Shown: piece after piece, positions 33,259 through 41,168 of the stretch
Position numbering within the stretch: position 1 is the stretch's first letter
Layout of the letters: each line of letters begins with the position of its first letter
Assembly: GCF_048066115.1 (NCBI RefSeq)
Contig: NZ_JBLTYX010000011.1
Coordinates: 1-64,000 of the forward strand
Source of the DNA: Niveispirillum sp048066115
GTDB taxonomy: Bacteria > Pseudomonadota > Alphaproteobacteria > Azospirillales > Azospirillaceae
DNA: 64,000 nucleotides
Direction of reading: 5' to 3'
The notes under the pieces: generated by a model
What the model saw: only the letters and a program-made list of their open reading frames with translations
The model's database searches: none
What the model was told of the DNA's origin: nothing
Position numbers and translations under genes: made by a program

Positions 33259-33573
33259 TTACTTGGATTTAAAGGCGCGCAACTGCTTGTTGAAGTCGGC
33301 CGCCAGCTTCTCCATGCGGGTGGAGGCGTCGTTGTATTTCTTGGTCCAGTCACCACCCGCGCGGCCCTTGCCTTCGAATTCCAGGCAGGCCAGATATTCC
33401 TGGGTCTCGGCGACATAGGCCTTCACCGCCTGCTGGGCGGCGACCATGTCGGCTTCCGCCGCCGTCGCCCCGTCGGGCAGGACCGGCGCATCCTTCAACG
33501 TGCATTCCGCATGGGCGGCACCGACAAACCCGAACGCCGCCACGGCAAGCGCGGCCGCAACCATTTTCTTCAT
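33259..33573 (-). CDS. Small periplasmic protein, function unknown
   Basis: A 104-residue secreted protein. The signal peptide is clear (MKKMVAAALAVAAFGFVGAAHA, cleavage after AHA). The mature chain of about 82 residues is mostly helical and charged (ATAAEADMVAAQQAVKAYVAETQEYLACLEFEGKG ... STRMEKLAADFNKQLRAFKSK), with two cysteines (ECTL and ACLE) that could form a disulfide. Small helical proteins of this kind are common in alphaproteobacteria but I cannot name the family. It is alone in its transcription unit, divergent from the chemoreceptor across a 477-base gap. Confidence 0.75.
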   Translation of the reverse strand: MKKMVAAALAVAAFGFVGAAHAECTLKDAPVLPDGATAAEADMVAAQQAVKAYVAETQEYLACLEFEGKGRAGGDWTKKYNDASTRMEKLAADFNKQLRAFKSK

Positions 33574-34050
33574 CGTAAAAGCCCCTTGTTCATCGCCACT
33601 TATCGTTTACGCACTTCGACTTCATTTGGCTTTTTGTCGGTGGGTGATGACGTCCCGCCGGCGCCCCTCCCTACAGGGCTTACGCGACCGATTTTATCGG
33701 TAAATTCTTAATAGATGTTTGCGGCCGGGCCGCATCCTCCGAATCCGCCGCCCTTGCGGTAGATACGCCTACATTTTCGTTACAAGCTCGGTTATACCTA
33801 TGCGAAAGTCTGGGGGGTCGGCAAGGGACATTCCCGTCGATCCGATGATGGAGTGGGTTTTAATAAAAATGTCCCAATTAACTACTCATTCCATCGCGTG
33901 TAGTGGTTAACGCGCCCTGTTCGCGGGGTTCGGTAATGTGTCGTTAAAAATGTACGGCACGGTCGTTCGTTAAAGCGGTTTTTCGCTTGTGCGGAATTTG
34001 CGGTTGGTCAAAGTCACGCGTGCGGTAAAGGACAGGAGAGGTTCAGCGAG
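33574..34050. promoter_or_regulatory. Long AT-richer divergent region upstream of the chemoreceptor
   Basis: A 477-base gap whose base composition is clearly more AT-rich than the genes around it, especially 33690-33990. It contains the inverted repeat ACCGAT-TTT-ATCGGT (33687-33701), about 115 bases before the small periplasmic protein gene. The ribosome binding site AGGAGAG lies just before 34051. No gene or structured RNA is recognisable. Promoters for both flanking genes should lie here. Confidence 0.4.
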
Positions 34051-35772
34051 ATGAGCACTATCAATCGGACCATGCGCCCGACCGGCAAGGCTGCGCCGGC
34101 TGCTGCCGGTTCCGCCGGCGGTCTGGGCGCCCTTTTCGGCAACTGGTCCATCAGTCGCAAGATCACCTTTTCGATCGCCGTGCCGGTCATCATCGGCCTG
34201 GGTGCCGTGATCGGCCTCAGCGCCTCGTCGATGAGCGACGCGATGCTGGACCTTTCCCAGCGGTCCGAAAGCCAGGTCACGGAGATGATGGCGGCCCAGA
34301 TGGCCGCCGCCGTGCGCTTCAAGAATTCCGACGCCGTGGCCGACAGCTACAACGACCTCGCCACCGCCAAGGGCACCAGCCTGGCCGCCGTGAAGGTGGT
34401 GGATGCCGATGGCGAGGTGCTGAACGAATATCCCACCAAGGAAAAGCCGCTGCCGGCCGGCATGGCGGGCTTCGACTTCGCCAAGGCCAAGATCGACAAG
34501 ACCGTGGCCGACGTGAAGGTGCAGGATCTGGGTGACTTCCTGATCGCCCAGGCCCCGGTGCGCGCCGGTGCCAACCGTGACCAGGTGGGCACGCTGACCG
34601 TGGCCTGGAGCCGCGCCAACGTGCAATCGTCGATCTCCACCGCCGTGTGGGGCAACCTGCTGATCGCCGCCATCGTGCTGGCCGTGCTGATCGGTCTGCT
34701 GGTCTTCCTGCTGCACAAGATCGTCGGCGCGCCGCTGAAGGACATGCAGTCCGCCATGTCCAAGCTGGCCGGCGGTGATCTGTCCGTGGCCGTCACCGGC
34801 CTGGGCCGCGGGGACGAGATCGGCGCCATGGCGCAGTCGGTGCAGGTCTTCAAGGACAATGCCCTTGAGGTTGAAAACCTGCGCCGCCGCCAGGAAGAGG
34901 CCGAGCGTCAGGCTGCCGTGGAGAAGAAGGCCTCCATGCAGAAGCTGGCGTCCGACTTCGAGAATTCGGTGAAGGGCGTGGTGGCCGAGTTGTCGGGCGC
35001 CTCCAGCCAGGTGCAGTCGACCGCCGAGGGGCTGTCCGCATCGGCCGAGGAAAGCCGTGCGCAGACCAGCGCCGTCGCCGCCGCCACCCAGCAGGCCAGT
35101 GCGAACGTGCAGTCGGTGGCCAGCGCCACCGAGGAACTGGCCGGCTCGCTGGCCGAGATTTCCAACCAGGTCAACACCTCGGCCCGCATCGCCCGCGATG
35201 CCGCCAAGACCGCCGAGAAGACCAACGGCACCGTGCAGTCGCTGGCCCAGCGCGCCCAGTCGATCGGCGACGTGGTGAAGCTGATCAGCGACATCGCCAG
35301 CCAGACCAACCTGCTGGCCCTGAACGCCACGATCGAAGCGGCCCGCGCCGGTGAAGCCGGCAAGGGCTTCGCCGTCGTGGCCTCGGAAGTGAAGTCGCTG
35401 GCCAATCAGACGGCCAAGGCCACGGAAGAGATCGCCAGCCAGATCACCACGATGCAGGACGCCACCAAGGAGGCCGTCGACGCCATCGTCACCATCAGCC
35501 GTACCATCGCGGAGATCAACGACATCTCCGAAATGGTCGCCGGTGCTGTCGAGGAGCAGGACGCCGCCACCAAGGAGATCGCCCGCAACGTGCAGCAGGC
35601 CTCCATGGGCACGATGGAGGTTACCCGCAACATCGAGAGCCTGGAGCAGGTCGCACACCAGACCGGTTCCTCTGCCACCGACATGCTGGGTGCCGCCCGC
35701 AACATGGCCCGCCAGTCCGGCGAACTGGGCGACACCGTGGACCGCTTCCTGGCCCAGGTGCGCAGCGCCTAA
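34051..35772 (+). CDS. Methyl-accepting chemotaxis protein
   Basis: A 573-residue inner-membrane chemoreceptor. After a Pro/Ala-rich N-terminus, TM1 (ITFSIAVPVIIGLGAVIGLSA) leads to a short periplasmic domain of about 130 residues (single Cache or four-helix size). TM2 is LLIAAIVLAVLIGLLVFLL, then a HAMP domain (KIVGAPLKDMQSAMSKLAGGD). The signalling tip is typical: QTNLLALNATIEAARAGEAG followed by KGFAVVASEVKSLANQTAKA. Glu/Gln-rich flanks could be methylated. No CheW-binding C-terminal pentapeptide (NWETF-like) is seen. No chemotaxis operon is adjacent. A terminator follows at 35831. Confidence 0.96.
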   Translation: MSTINRTMRPTGKAAPAAAGSAGGLGALFGNWSISRKITFSIAVPVIIGLGAVIGLSASSMSDAMLDLSQRSESQVTEMMAAQMAAAVRFKNSDAVADSYNDLATAKGTSLAAVKVVDADGEVLNEYPTKEKPLPAGMAGFDFAKAKIDKTVADVKVQDLGDFLIAQAPVRAGANRDQVGTLTVAWSRANVQSSISTAVWGNLLIAAIVLAVLIGLLVFLLHKIVGAPLKDMQSAMSKLAGGDLSVAVTGLGRGDEIGAMAQSVQVFKDNALEVENLRRRQEEAERQAAVEKKASMQKLASDFENSVKGVVAELSGASSQVQSTAEGLSASAEESRAQTSAVAAATQQASANVQSVASATEELAGSLAEISNQVNTSARIARDAAKTAEKTNGTVQSLAQRAQSIGDVVKLISDIASQTNLLALNATIEAARAGEAGKGFAVVASEVKSLANQTAKATEEIASQITTMQDATKEAVDAIVTISRTIAEINDISEMVAGAVEEQDAATKEIARNVQQASMGTMEVTRNIESLEQVAHQTGSSATDMLGAARNMARQSGELGDTVDRFLAQVRSA

Positions 35773-35830
35773 GGTCAAGGGTGCGCAGCGCCTGAGTTCA
35801 GAAAGCGTTCAAGCTACTGTCCTACCGCAG

Positions 35831-35864
35831 GCCCCCGTCCATCCGGACGGGGGCTTTGCGTTTT
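35831..35864 (+). terminator. Terminator of the chemoreceptor gene
   Basis: GCCCCCGTCC (35831-35840) pairs with GGACGGGGGC (35845-35854) around ATCC, followed by TTTGCGTTTT. It lies 58 bases after the stop codon. Confidence 0.8.
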
Positions 35865-35950
35865 GGAGGCAGGAACATTCTTCTCTATTTGACTTCTCCA
35901 CTTTCGAGAGACCTCTGCGAAAGTCTGGGCCGTGAGGGTTCCGATAAATC

Positions 35951-36036
35951 CACCGTCACCCCGGCGAAGGCCGGGGCCCAGGTCGTAGAGCGAAGCGCTT
36001 GTCACTTGGGCCCCGGCCTTCGCCGGGGTGACGGTG
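35951..36036. repeat. TPAKAGAQ-type palindromic repeat, copy 1
   Basis: Two exactly complementary 30-base arms (35951-35980 and 36007-36036) enclose a 26-base centre. This is the widespread alphaproteobacterial palindrome often mis-called as a peptide containing VTPAKAGAQ. Its right flank (to about 36088) matches, inverted, the left flank of copy 2 at 48190-48231, so the mobile or copied unit is larger than the palindrome. The 35773-36209 gap holds this repeat, the chemoreceptor terminator and nothing else recognisable. Confidence 0.9.
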
Positions 36037-36209
36037 GAGAGTGTGGCAGTGATGGTGCCCAAGAGTTTCGAGAGGCTCCGCGAAAATAGGATAGCGCCAA
36101 GTCAATGCCGATATATTCACCGAGATCGCTTCGCTGCACCTGGAGAAGGCCCGCCCGACTTGCTAGGATTGGTTAACGAATGGTGGGGCCGACAGGGGTG
36201 CCTGGGCAG

Positions 36210-36833
36210 ATGCGGTTGGCTTTGATCTGGTTACTCTTGCTGGCCGCACCGCTCCCGGCGCTGGCTCTGCCTTGGGACGAGGATGGGGCGGTGATATCCG
36301 CCACCTCCCGCCGGGCGGAGGACAATCCCCGCATCGGCACCGTGATGCACGACCTGACCACGGAAATGCTGGCCGATCCGGTGATGCTGGCGGCGTTGCG
36401 CCAGGCCAGCCGCGACAATGACACCGTGTCGATCGACACGATCATCCAGCGCGACATCGCCTGGCGCCTGCAGGCCAAGAGGGGGCGGGGGACGCTGCTG
36501 GATGTGGGGATGGGCGGGACCCTGTCGCAGCGTCTGGCGCTGATGCGCTTCCCGCGCCAGGCGGTGCTGACCGACCTGATCCTGACCGATGATCGTGGCC
36601 TGCTGGCCGGGGCCACCCGTATCCCCAGCGATTACGACCAGTCGGACGAGGCCAAATACATGATCCCTGCCACCACTGCCCCCGGCATGGTGCATGTGGA
36701 GAACGCCGCCTACGACGAATCAGCCGACGATTATGTCGTGCTGGCCAGCGTGCTGCTGGTCGATCCCGTCGATGGGAAGCAACTGGGCGTACTCTGCGCC
36801 AACTTCAATCTGGCGGCCCTGCAGCGGGATTAA
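36210..36833 (+). CDS. Stand-alone periplasmic Cache/PDC-like protein
   Basis: A secreted protein of 207 residues. Starting at 36210 gives a clean signal peptide (MRLALIWLLLLAAPLPALA); ATG at 36180 would add ten residues. The second half (FPRQAVLTDLILTDDRGLLAGATRI ... SDEAKYMIPATTAP ... ADDYVVLASVLLVDPVDGKQLGVLCANFNL) has the strand order and D-x-x-G-LLAGAT pattern of Cache/PDC sensor domains normally found inside chemoreceptors and kinases. No membrane anchor or output domain follows. It may bind a ligand and present it to a membrane receptor, perhaps the chemoreceptor upstream; this is inference. Confidence 0.62.
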   Translation: MRLALIWLLLLAAPLPALALPWDEDGAVISATSRRAEDNPRIGTVMHDLTTEMLADPVMLAALRQASRDNDTVSIDTIIQRDIAWRLQAKRGRGTLLDVGMGGTLSQRLALMRFPRQAVLTDLILTDDRGLLAGATRIPSDYDQSDEAKYMIPATTAPGMVHVENAAYDESADDYVVLASVLLVDPVDGKQLGVLCANFNLAALQRD

Positions 36834-36840
36834 CGCAGGC

Positions 36841-36923
36841 GTAGGTCGGGGTGAGCGATAGCGAACCCCGACACCCATTGCACCGTCGCTTGTCGGGGTT
36901 CGCTATCGCTCACCCCGACCTAC
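36841..36923. repeat. Perfect 32-base inverted repeat between convergent genes
   Basis: The arms 36841-36872 and 36892-36923 are exact reverse complements starting GTAGGTCGGGG, with a 19-base loop. It fills the gap between the Cache-like gene and pyrE, and can act as a bidirectional transcription stop. A half-copy-like relative of the same layout (GTAGGTC...GACA) is found at 37634-37667 between pyrE and pyrC. Confidence 0.9.
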
Positions 36924-36927
36924 GGCA

Positions 36928-37602
36928 TCAAGCCTTCTCGTTGCCGCCATTGCTGGCGGACCAGACTTCCGGCGCGTGCAGGAACTTTTCCACCTCGCCC
37001 AGCGTGTGGGCGTCGAAATAATTGCCCTCGCGCGCCGTGCGCAGCACGTCCCACCAGGTGGCCAGCGCGTGCAGCTTCACGCCCATATCGGCCATAGTGG
37101 CTTCCGATTGCGGGAAGATGCCGTAATGGAAGACCACCCAGATATGTTCGACAATGGCGCCGGCATCGCGCAGCGCATTGACGAAATTGATCTTCGAGCC
37201 GCCCTCGCTGGCCAGATCCTCGACCAGCAGCACGCGCTGGCCTTCCAGCAGTTGCCCTTCGATCTGGGCGTTGCGGCCGAAGCCCTTGGGTTTCTTGCGG
37301 ACATAGAGCATGGGCAGGTCCAGCGCGTCCGACACGAAGGCGGCATAGGGGATGCCCGCCGTCTCGCCACCGGCCACGGCATCGAACGCCTCGAACCCGG
37401 CCTCGCGGCACAGCTGGTCCTTCGCGGCCTGGATCAGGAAGCGCCGCGCGCGCGGGAAGCTGATCAGCTTGCGGCAGTCGATATAGACGGGGCTGGCGCG
37501 ACCCGAGGTGAAGATGAACGGCTTTTCCGCATTGAACAGGACCGACTTGGTCTCGATCAGGATGCGGGCCGTCTGGGTGGCGGCGGTGGCGGCGTCGATC
37601 AT
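36928..37602 (-). CDS. pyrE: Orotate phosphoribosyltransferase
   Basis: Joins orotate to PRPP to make orotidine monophosphate in pyrimidine synthesis; cytoplasmic, 224 residues. The PRPP-binding motif is VLLVEDLASEGGSKINFV, where the usual VEDVITTGGS is modified (DLASEGGS), as in a subset of proteobacterial PyrE proteins. Other motifs are FTSGRASPVYIDCRKL near the N-terminus and MLYVRKKPKGFGRNAQIEG (the catalytic Lys loop). pyrC lies 71 bases upstream on the same strand, so pyrC-pyrE is probably an operon, interrupted by a short repeat. The large palindrome at 36841 follows. Confidence 0.95.
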   Translation of the reverse strand: MIDAATAATQTARILIETKSVLFNAEKPFIFTSGRASPVYIDCRKLISFPRARRFLIQAAKDQLCREAGFEAFDAVAGGETAGIPYAAFVSDALDLPMLYVRKKPKGFGRNAQIEGQLLEGQRVLLVEDLASEGGSKINFVNALRDAGAIVEHIWVVFHYGIFPQSEATMADMGVKLHALATWWDVLRTAREGNYFDAHTLGEVEKFLHAPEVWSASNGGNEKA

Positions 37603-37633
37603 GGCATGGTCCCTGCGCTTAAGGGTGGGAGGC

Positions 37634-37667
37634 GTAGGTCAGGTCGAGCCGGAGGCGAGTCCTGACA
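37634..37667. repeat. Half-copy of a GTAGGTC...GACA repeat between pyrE and pyrC
   Basis: The segment begins GTAGGTCAGG and ends GTCCTGACA, matching the layout of one arm of the 36841-36923 palindrome with a GAGCC/GGCGAG centre. It lies in the 71-base gap between pyrE and pyrC. It is probably a degenerate member of the same dispersed family. Confidence 0.5.
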
Positions 37668-37673
37668 TTCATA

Positions 37674-38726
37674 TCAAACCAGTTTCCAGTCCAGGCGCTC
37701 ACCGGACCGGAAGGGCATGATTGCGGCCTTGCCATCGACATCCAGGATGTCGGGCACGATCAGACCGCTTTTCTCCAGCGTGATGGTGTCTTCATTGGGC
37801 TCCAGCCCGTAATAGGCGGGGCCGTTCAGGCTGGCGAAGGCCTCCAGCCTGTCCAGCGCCCCCTCCTCATCGAACACCTGGGTATAGAGTTCGACGGCGG
37901 TGGTGGCGGTATAGATGCCGGCGCAGCCGCAGGCGGTTTCCTTAGCGCCGATCGGGTGCGGGGCGCTGTCGGTGCCGAAGAAGAACCAGGGCTCCCCCGA
38001 CGTCGCCGCCTCGCGCAGCGCCAGCCGGTGCGTCTCGCGCTTGGCGATGGGCAGGCAATAGAGATGCGGGCGGATGCCGCCGGCGAAGATGTTCGACCGG
38101 TTGATCATCAGATGATGGGCGGTGATGGTGGCGGCCAGCTTGCCCGTCGGCCCGAACTTGCGCACCACCGCGACCCCCTCGGCCGTGGTGATATGTTCCA
38201 GCACGATCTTCAGGTCCGGGTGGCGTTCGCGCAGTGTCGGCAGGACGGTGTCGATGAACACCGCCTCGCGGTCGAAGATGTCGACCTTCTGGTCCGTGAC
38301 CTCGCCATGCACCAGCAGCGGCAGCCCGACCTTGGCCATCCGGTCCAGGCAGGGTGCGACCTTGTCCAAGTCGGTGACGCCATGGGCGGAATTGGTGGTG
38401 GCATGGGCGGGATACATCTTCACGGCGGTGAAGATGCCCGCTTCCTTGCCCTTGGCCAGATCGTCCGGATCGGTGCCGTCGGTCAGGTACGCGGTCATCA
38501 GCGGCTGGAACCGGCTGCCTTCGGGCAGGGCGCCGACGATCTCCGCCCGGTAGGTTTCGGCCTGGGCCGCCGTGATCACCGGGGGCACCAGGTTGGGCAT
38601 GACGATGGCCCGGCCCAGCTGTGCCGCCGAATGCCCCAGCACGGCGCGCAGCATGGCGCCGGTGCGCAGATGCAGGTGCCAGTCGTCCGGGCGGCGGATG
38701 GTCAGGCGTTGCGGATTCTGGGTCAT
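37674..38726 (-). CDS. pyrC: Dihydroorotase (class II, homodimeric type)
   Basis: Catalyses ring closure of carbamoyl-aspartate to dihydroorotate. At 350 residues from the ATG at 38726 (MTQNPQRLTIRRPDDWHLHLRTG) it matches E. coli-type PyrC in length. Metal and catalytic residues are visible: DWHLHLR (two His), AVKMYPAHATTNS (the lysine that becomes carboxylated), LVHGEV, LEHITT and the catalytic Asp in FFGTDSAPH. The flexible loop region GCAGIYTATTAVELYTQVF is also typical. It is the first gene of a pyrC-pyrE pair. Confidence 0.95.
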   Translation of the reverse strand: MTQNPQRLTIRRPDDWHLHLRTGAMLRAVLGHSAAQLGRAIVMPNLVPPVITAAQAETYRAEIVGALPEGSRFQPLMTAYLTDGTDPDDLAKGKEAGIFTAVKMYPAHATTNSAHGVTDLDKVAPCLDRMAKVGLPLLVHGEVTDQKVDIFDREAVFIDTVLPTLRERHPDLKIVLEHITTAEGVAVVRKFGPTGKLAATITAHHLMINRSNIFAGGIRPHLYCLPIAKRETHRLALREAATSGEPWFFFGTDSAPHPIGAKETACGCAGIYTATTAVELYTQVFDEEGALDRLEAFASLNGPAYYGLEPNEDTITLEKSGLIVPDILDVDGKAAIMPFRSGERLDWKLV

Positions 38727-38903
38727 GATCGGCGGGTCCCCTCGGGCCAGGTGAGCGATGTCTAGGGCCAAAGCCGCGCCGGCTCAAGCGCCGCTGCGGA
38801 AGCCCGGGCCTGCGCCCGTGTCGGGGGGCGATGGTGATTGACCCGGCTTGCGAGGGGGGCATAGGCTGTTCCATCGGCAGCCGCCGTTCCTTTCGGGCAG
38901 ATA

Positions 38904-39746
38904 TTGTTGACGCGTTTCCCCCGCCGCCTTAGGCGGCATCTTCTGGCCGCCCTGCTGGCGGTACCGCTGCTGCTGCCGGCCCATGATGCCGGGGCCAGGG
39001 TGGGGGACAACCCGGCTGTCACCGCTTCCAACAATGTCACCGTGGTTTGCGGTCCCTTGCCCTTCGTCTCCGACGGGGCCGATTGCGAGCGCGGGATCGG
39101 TGCCGAACTGGCGCGGGCGGCCTGCGACCGGGCCGGCTTGAAATGCAGTTTCCAGCAATTCCCCTGGCCGCGCGCCCAGAAGGAGGTGGAGATGCGCCAG
39201 GCCGACATCCTGGTCGGCCCGTTCCGCACGCCGGAACGTGAAGCCTGGATGGAATTCAGCCGCGAACATTTCTATGTCGACCAGATGTGGCTGTTCCGCC
39301 CCGTGCCCACCGATGGCGGTGCCATGCCGGGAGAGGCGGGGATCGCCCATGTCGGGGTGCCGCTGGGCTGGGCCGTGGGCGGCGGGTTGGAGAAGCGGCC
39401 GGGCATCAGCCTGGAACAGGTGCGCACGGCCGATATCGCCCTGACCCTGATCCTGTCCGGCCGGCTGGACGCGGCGGCGGTGCATGCCCGCGCGGTGGCC
39501 CGGTTCCAGGATGACCATCCCGGCGTCCGGTTCCTGCCCGTGGGCAAGCCCTTGTCGGTGCAGCGATCCTATATGGGCTTTTCCAAGCCGTTCGCGGCCA
39601 GCCTGGAACGCCGCATGTTCGAAATGGCGTACGAGTCGCTGCTGGCGGACAAAATCTACGCCGACATCCTGGCCCGCAATAAACCTTTCCCGGACATGCG
39701 GACGGAAGTTGCCGCGCGCGGCCATCAGTTCCCCGCCGGCCGATAG
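38904..39746 (+). CDS. Periplasmic solute-binding-like protein (SBP_bac_3 type)
   Basis: A secreted protein of 280 residues resembling family 3 solute-binding proteins. The signal peptide is RRLRRHLLAALLAVPLLLPAHDAGA. The mature part has ERGIGAELARAACDRAGLKCSFQQFPWPRAQKEVEMRQADILVGPFRTPERE, the usual pattern for lobe I, with FYVDQMWLF and a lobe II returning near MGFSKPFAASLE. No in-frame ATG precedes the signal peptide; the start must be TTG at 38904 or 38907, which implies low expression. No ABC permease or ATPase is nearby, so it may be a sensor or an orphan receptor. The ligand is unknown, possibly polar amino acids. Confidence 0.72.
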   Translation: MLTRFPRRLRRHLLAALLAVPLLLPAHDAGARVGDNPAVTASNNVTVVCGPLPFVSDGADCERGIGAELARAACDRAGLKCSFQQFPWPRAQKEVEMRQADILVGPFRTPEREAWMEFSREHFYVDQMWLFRPVPTDGGAMPGEAGIAHVGVPLGWAVGGGLEKRPGISLEQVRTADIALTLILSGRLDAAAVHARAVARFQDDHPGVRFLPVGKPLSVQRSYMGFSKPFAASLERRMFEMAYESLLADKIYADILARNKPFPDMRTEVAARGHQFPAGR

Positions 39747-39855
39747 CGCAAGCCCGTTCGTCGCGGCGCTGCCCGGCGCAAACACCGCCTCCGTTTGCGC
39801 TGTAACCAGGCCTAGAATGCCCGCCGTTGATCCACGAAAAGGGATTTCAGCGATC

Positions 39856-40323
39856 ATGTCCGGCAAGGAACATCACTATCCCGTCACCATCACCTGGACC
39901 GGCAACCAGGGCGCCGGCACCAGCGCCTATCGCGCCTATAGCCGCGACCACCTGATCAATGCCGGGACCAAGCCCGCCATCCAAGGTTCGTCGGACCCGT
40001 CCTTCCGCGGCGATCCCGCGCGCTGGAACCCGGAGGAGCTGCTGGTCGCGTCGCTGTCCGCTTGTCATAAGCTCTGGTACCTGGGCCTGTGCGCCGGGGC
40101 CGGCATCGTGGTGACGGCATATGAGGACCGGGCCGAAGGCTGGATGGTGGAGGAGGCGGGCGGTGCCGGCCAGTTCACCCGCGTCCTGCTCCGCCCGCGC
40201 GTCACCCTGGCGGCCGACGCGGATGTGGAAAAGGCCGCCCACCTGCACCATACGGCGCACGAGATGTGCTTCATCGCCCGGTCGGTGAATTTCCCCGTCG
40301 AGGCGGAGCCGGAGTTTGTTTGA
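39856..40323 (+). CDS. OsmC family protein (thiol peroxidase-like)
   Basis: A 155-residue cytoplasmic protein of the OsmC/Ohr superfamily, which reduces organic hydroperoxides through paired cysteines. The first redox Cys is in PEELLVASLSACHKLWYL and the second in AHEMCFIARSVNFPVE, with the family Arg/Glu contributed from WNPEEL and GSSDPSFRGD. The start at 39856 (MSGKEHHYPVTITWTG) gives the standard family N-terminus. The final codons and stop are tandemly duplicated in a 24-base repeat (40302-40368). It is convergent with the soluble kinase gene. Confidence 0.9.
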   Translation: MSGKEHHYPVTITWTGNQGAGTSAYRAYSRDHLINAGTKPAIQGSSDPSFRGDPARWNPEELLVASLSACHKLWYLGLCAGAGIVVTAYEDRAEGWMVEEAGGAGQFTRVLLRPRVTLAADADVEKAAHLHHTAHEMCFIARSVNFPVEAEPEFV

Positions 40324-40368
40324 GTGGCGGAGCCGGAGTTTGTTTGAGTGGCGGAGCCCGAGTTTGTC
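40302..40368. repeat. 24-base tandem repeat spanning the osmC-family stop codon
   Basis: A unit starting GGCGGAGCCGGAGTTTG occurs at 40302-40325 and exactly again at 40326-40349, then partially with one change at 40350-40368. Each full unit contains the same stop codon TGA, so the gene end is repeated in tandem. The third part runs into the 3' end of the kinase gene on the other strand. Confidence 0.9.
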
Positions 40369-41038
40369 AGCGGCTGAAGCCGAACCTCACCACCAGCCCC
40401 TTTGTGCCGCCCAGCTCCAGTTCATGGCCCAGCCTGTGGGCGATCTGGTGGCAGAGCGCCAGACCCAGCCCCAGGCCGCGCAGCGCGATACCCACCCGTT
40501 CCAGCCGCCCGCCGGGTTCCAGCACCAGGGCCCGGTTGGCGGGCTGGATGCCCGGCCCGTCATCGGCCACCAGCAGTGCCGGCCCACCGGCGCGGCGCAC
40601 ACCCACCAGCACGCGGCGGCCGGGCGTGGCATGGGTCAGGGCATTATCGATCAGGGCGCGCAGCACCCGGTCCAGCATCACCGGATCGGTTTCCACCGAC
40701 AGGCTGGTGGGCACCAGCTTGATCCGCTTGCCGGCCTTCGCGGCCTTTTCCACCATTTCCCCCACGACGCGCGCCAGCAGCGGGCCCAGCGGCACATTCT
40801 CCGCCCGCACCCGCGCCGTGCCGGCACCCAGCGCCGCCAGGGTCAGCACCTGATCCATCTGCGCTGCCCCGACCTCCAGCGCCTCCTCCAGCCGCCCGGC
40901 CAGTTCCACCTGCTTGGGTTCCTGAAGCTTCATCTGCAACAGGTTCAGGAACAGCCGCATGGCCTGGAAAGGCTGGCGCAAATCATGCCCGACGGAAGAG
41001 AGCAGGCGGACGGGATCGATGGGGGCGGGGGCGTTCAT
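40367..41038 (-). CDS. Soluble orphan histidine kinase core
   Basis: A compact kinase of 223 residues from the ATG at 41038. It consists of a HisKA dimerisation helix with the phospho-acceptor His (LLSSVGHDLRQPFQAMRLFL) and an ATPase domain. The N-box is RALIDNALTHATPGRRV, the G1 box VADDGPGIQP and the G2 box GLGLGLALCHQIA. There is no sensor domain, membrane segment or receiver, and no response regulator lies nearby. It resembles the kinase half of hybrid proteins of the HDLRQP type. It may be activated by a partner protein. It is convergent with osmC. Confidence 0.88.
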   Translation of the reverse strand: MNAPAPIDPVRLLSSVGHDLRQPFQAMRLFLNLLQMKLQEPKQVELAGRLEEALEVGAAQMDQVLTLAALGAGTARVRAENVPLGPLLARVVGEMVEKAAKAGKRIKLVPTSLSVETDPVMLDRVLRALIDNALTHATPGRRVLVGVRRAGGPALLVADDGPGIQPANRALVLEPGGRLERVGIALRGLGLGLALCHQIAHRLGHELELGGTKGLVVRFGFSR

Positions 41039-41168
41039 GGGTGGACGGTTTTCCTGTCGAACGGTCGATGCAGGAAAGTGGCTGGCTTTAACGCCGGCGT
41101 CCATGGGCTTGGTTGAGGGGACCGATAGGTCACAGACCGGGATCGCTCCCGGCCCGTCAAAAAAGACC

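Noticed and set aside
35814..36089. Small open frames with VTPAKAGAQ and YDLGPGLRRGDG peptides on both strands
   Set aside because: These are translations of the palindromic repeat, a well-known source of false gene calls.
41140..41166. CCGGGA-TCGC-TCCCGG hairpin near an A-run as a terminator of the nitronate monooxygenase gene
   Set aside because: On the minus strand the T-run comes before the hairpin, not after it, so it does not have the order of an intrinsic terminator.
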